Source: Rebecca billardiae RCC1528
Lineage: Eukaryota > Haptophyta
Assembly (NCBI GenBank): GCA_965240325.2
Contig: OZ251225.1
Span: 1,488,001 to 1,552,000 of the forward strand
Length of the DNA: 64,000 bases
Reading direction: 5' to 3'
Position numbers and translations under genes: made by a program. The stretch's first letter is position 1, and the number at the start of each line of letters is the position of its first letter. The notes beneath the pieces were generated by a model, which did no database searches, was not told the DNA's origin, and was given only the letters and a program-made list of their open reading frames with translations. Below, piece after piece: positions 62,729 to 64,000 of this stretch.

Positions 62729-63093
62729 ACGCCCGCCAACTGTCACCGCCCATGAACTGATGAAGCCGTCGCCGATGGTAGCGCCGAAGGAAAATTCGTT
62801 CAGCCGTCCGCCTGCGAGGCCTGGATGAGGGCTGCGGCCGCCTCGCGGCGCGCCAGCGCCCGTCGTCCTCGCCCCACCGTCGTCCACAGTCCGCCGGTCC
62901 ACACTGTCACCGTCCACACAACGTCGTCGTCCGAACTCGCCGACTGAGTGGGCGCCGATGCAACAGCGCGCCGACAGGATGAGGATGAGGATGTAGCACG
63001 GGGGCGTTCCCCGCATTGGTCATACGCCAAATTGAACCACCTTCCTATTGCAACGAGCTTCCTTCATTTGAAGCGGGTACGTTTGAATACGGG

Positions 63094-63129
63094 AAAAGGC
63101 AAAGCCCCCGCAGCGGGGGCTTTGCTTTT
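63094..63129. terminator. Intrinsic-terminator-like hairpin of unclear origin
   Basis: GCAAAGCCCCCGC-A-GCGGGGGCTTTGC is a perfect 13-bp stem, extended by a G-T and A-T pairs to a flanking AAAA/TTTT. The form is that of a bacterial or phage rho-independent terminator read in either direction. In a nuclear chromosome such a structure has no known role. Confidence 0.5.
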
Positions 63130-63491
63130 CACGAGCGTGTGGCAGGATCCCGGCGCGGAACGCCCTTGAGGGAACGTGGAGCCCCACTGTCGGTTGGGGA
63201 AGGCGTGTATCAAGCGGCATGACTGGGGTAGCTTATCACACAGAAGGCCTGGCCCTCAGGTGATATGTGCCCCGGTATGGCGTGTCGGCCTCAAGGCCGG
63301 CGGCAGGGTTCTGTTGCCCGGAGGGTTCGCTGGCTCACCAGCGGCGAGGGCCGGGGCGTCCAGTATGTATGGGGTTTACAAGGTCAAGGGCGGTAGGGTT
63401 TATCCATGAACACCGCGGCGGCCGGGCCCGGCGGCCCATAATAATTTATTCGGGCCGGAAACTGCTTCGTGGAGTGTCGACTGCATCAAAG

Positions 63492-64000
63492 ATGATTGTC
63501 GTCAGCAAAAGATCAGTGATGAAGATGGCGGCAGCTGCACCGAGACGTGAGCTGCCAGCAAAGTCGGGCGTGGGCGCCGCCGTGGGCGCCGCCTGGCTGC
63601 TGCTGCACGCGTCAAGCTTGGCAGTGCGTGCCGCCAGGGAGTGCGACGCGACGTGGGCCCTCTTCCGCTCCGGCCTTGCCGTCGAGATGGACCGGCTGCG
63701 CTGGCCTGAAGGCGGCATGCATGTGCCACCGCCTGCGCGCACCGCGCCGTGCGCGATGGGCTGCGGCCCATTGACGGCCTGCGAGCCGTGGGCAATGGAC
63801 GCGCCGCTGCTCGAGCCGCGGCGCAACCACGACTGCCGCCTGCTGGAGGAGCGCTTCCTCGTCAACGTCCTCGGCCGACACGCACGCTCGGTCGAGGTGC
63901 GCGACTTGCGCTCGGGCAAATCGCGCCTCTTCCCGGCGCCCGGCACCGACCCAGCGGGCTGGCCGCTCGACGACCTGAACCACGTGTACGGCGTGCGCGT
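63492..64000 (+). CDS. Partial gene at right edge, unrecognised type II membrane protein
   Basis: Open from ATG 63492 to the end of the window (169 complete codons) with strong GC3 bias. The N-terminus MIVVSKRSVMKMAAAAPRRE is basic, followed by a membrane anchor (SGVGAAVGAAWLLLHASSLA). Then a Cys-containing lumenal start (ECDATWALFR, RTAPCAMGCGPLTACEPWAM, HDCRLLEERFLVNVLGRHAR) and SVEVRDLRSGKSRLFPAPG. This layout is usual for Golgi glycosyltransferases, but no catalytic motif lies in the visible part. Antisense frames here are shadows. Confidence 0.55.
   Translation, partial: MIVVSKRSVMKMAAAAPRRELPAKSGVGAAVGAAWLLLHASSLAVRAARECDATWALFRSGLAVEMDRLRWPEGGMHVPPPARTAPCAMGCGPLTACEPWAMDAPLLEPRRNHDCRLLEERFLVNVLGRHARSVEVRDLRSGKSRLFPAPGTDPAGWPLDDLNHVYGVR

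Larger units (their letters stand above)
61996..63491. other. Spacer with dispersed repeat and terminator-like hairpin
   Basis: No gene with gene-like codon usage. From about 63000 to 63420 the sequence style changes (balanced composition, no microsatellite). A short frame, 63176-63409, ends in MYGVYKVKGGRVYP. The origin of that patch is unknown. Confidence 0.45.

Overview
The window looks like nuclear DNA of a photosynthetic eukaryote with a secondary, red-derived plastid, most likely a haptophyte (a pelagophyte-like stramenopile is the main alternative). The genes are extremely GC-rich with almost only G or C at third codon positions. Introns are few, short and GT-AG, often filled with GCGCGC runs. 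The plastid ClpB begins with a signal peptide followed directly by a transit peptide with Phe at the predicted cleavage site (ADA/FVVPAR), the ASAFAP-type bipartite leader of such plastids. Spacers are visibly less GC-rich and full of microsatellites, tandem duplications and transposon-like repeats.

Layout. 0.2-4.2 kb: a very large membrane protein joining a nucleoside-hydrolase-like domain to a TIR-like domain. 4.2-9.7 kb: gene-poor DNA with one tRNA-Arg and tandem copies of its 5' half. 9.7-18 kb: cupin protein, SGNH hydrolase, Orai-like four-helix channel, RNF113/Cwc24 splicing factor, and IspG (HDS) of the plastid isoprenoid pathway. 18-21 kb: repeat island with two transposon-like elements. 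21-28 kb: a 2-kb tandem duplication carrying a homeobox gene (second copy with a premature stop) and the 5' end of a multi-GAF protein gene. 28-37.5 kb: TPR-methyltransferase-like protein, ubiquitin-like/AN1 protein, calcineurin-B-like protein and plastid ClpB. 39-49 kb: helix-hairpin-helix protein, DUF2237 protein, a 1,783-residue secreted G8/beta-helix protein with five carbohydrate-binding-like modules, and an unrecognised protein. 50-53 kb: an unrecognised low-complexity protein divergent from TEN1, the small subunit of the CST telomere complex. 53-59 kb: second repeat island with nested elements. 59-64 kb: ADAT2, RRP7, plastid type I signal peptidase, and a partial gene at the right edge.

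Functions are mostly single housekeeping roles rather than one pathway. Three genes serve the plastid (IspG, ClpB, signal peptidase). Several serve nucleic-acid processing (RNF113, ADAT2, RRP7, TEN1). Six minus-strand genes lie head to head with a plus-strand gene across short spacers, which suggests bidirectional promoters.

The observations most worth following are the nucleoside-hydrolase/TM/TIR-like fusion, the nested insertion of one element into another (shown by matching 4-bp target duplications), the fresh homeobox duplication, and the TEN1 gene.
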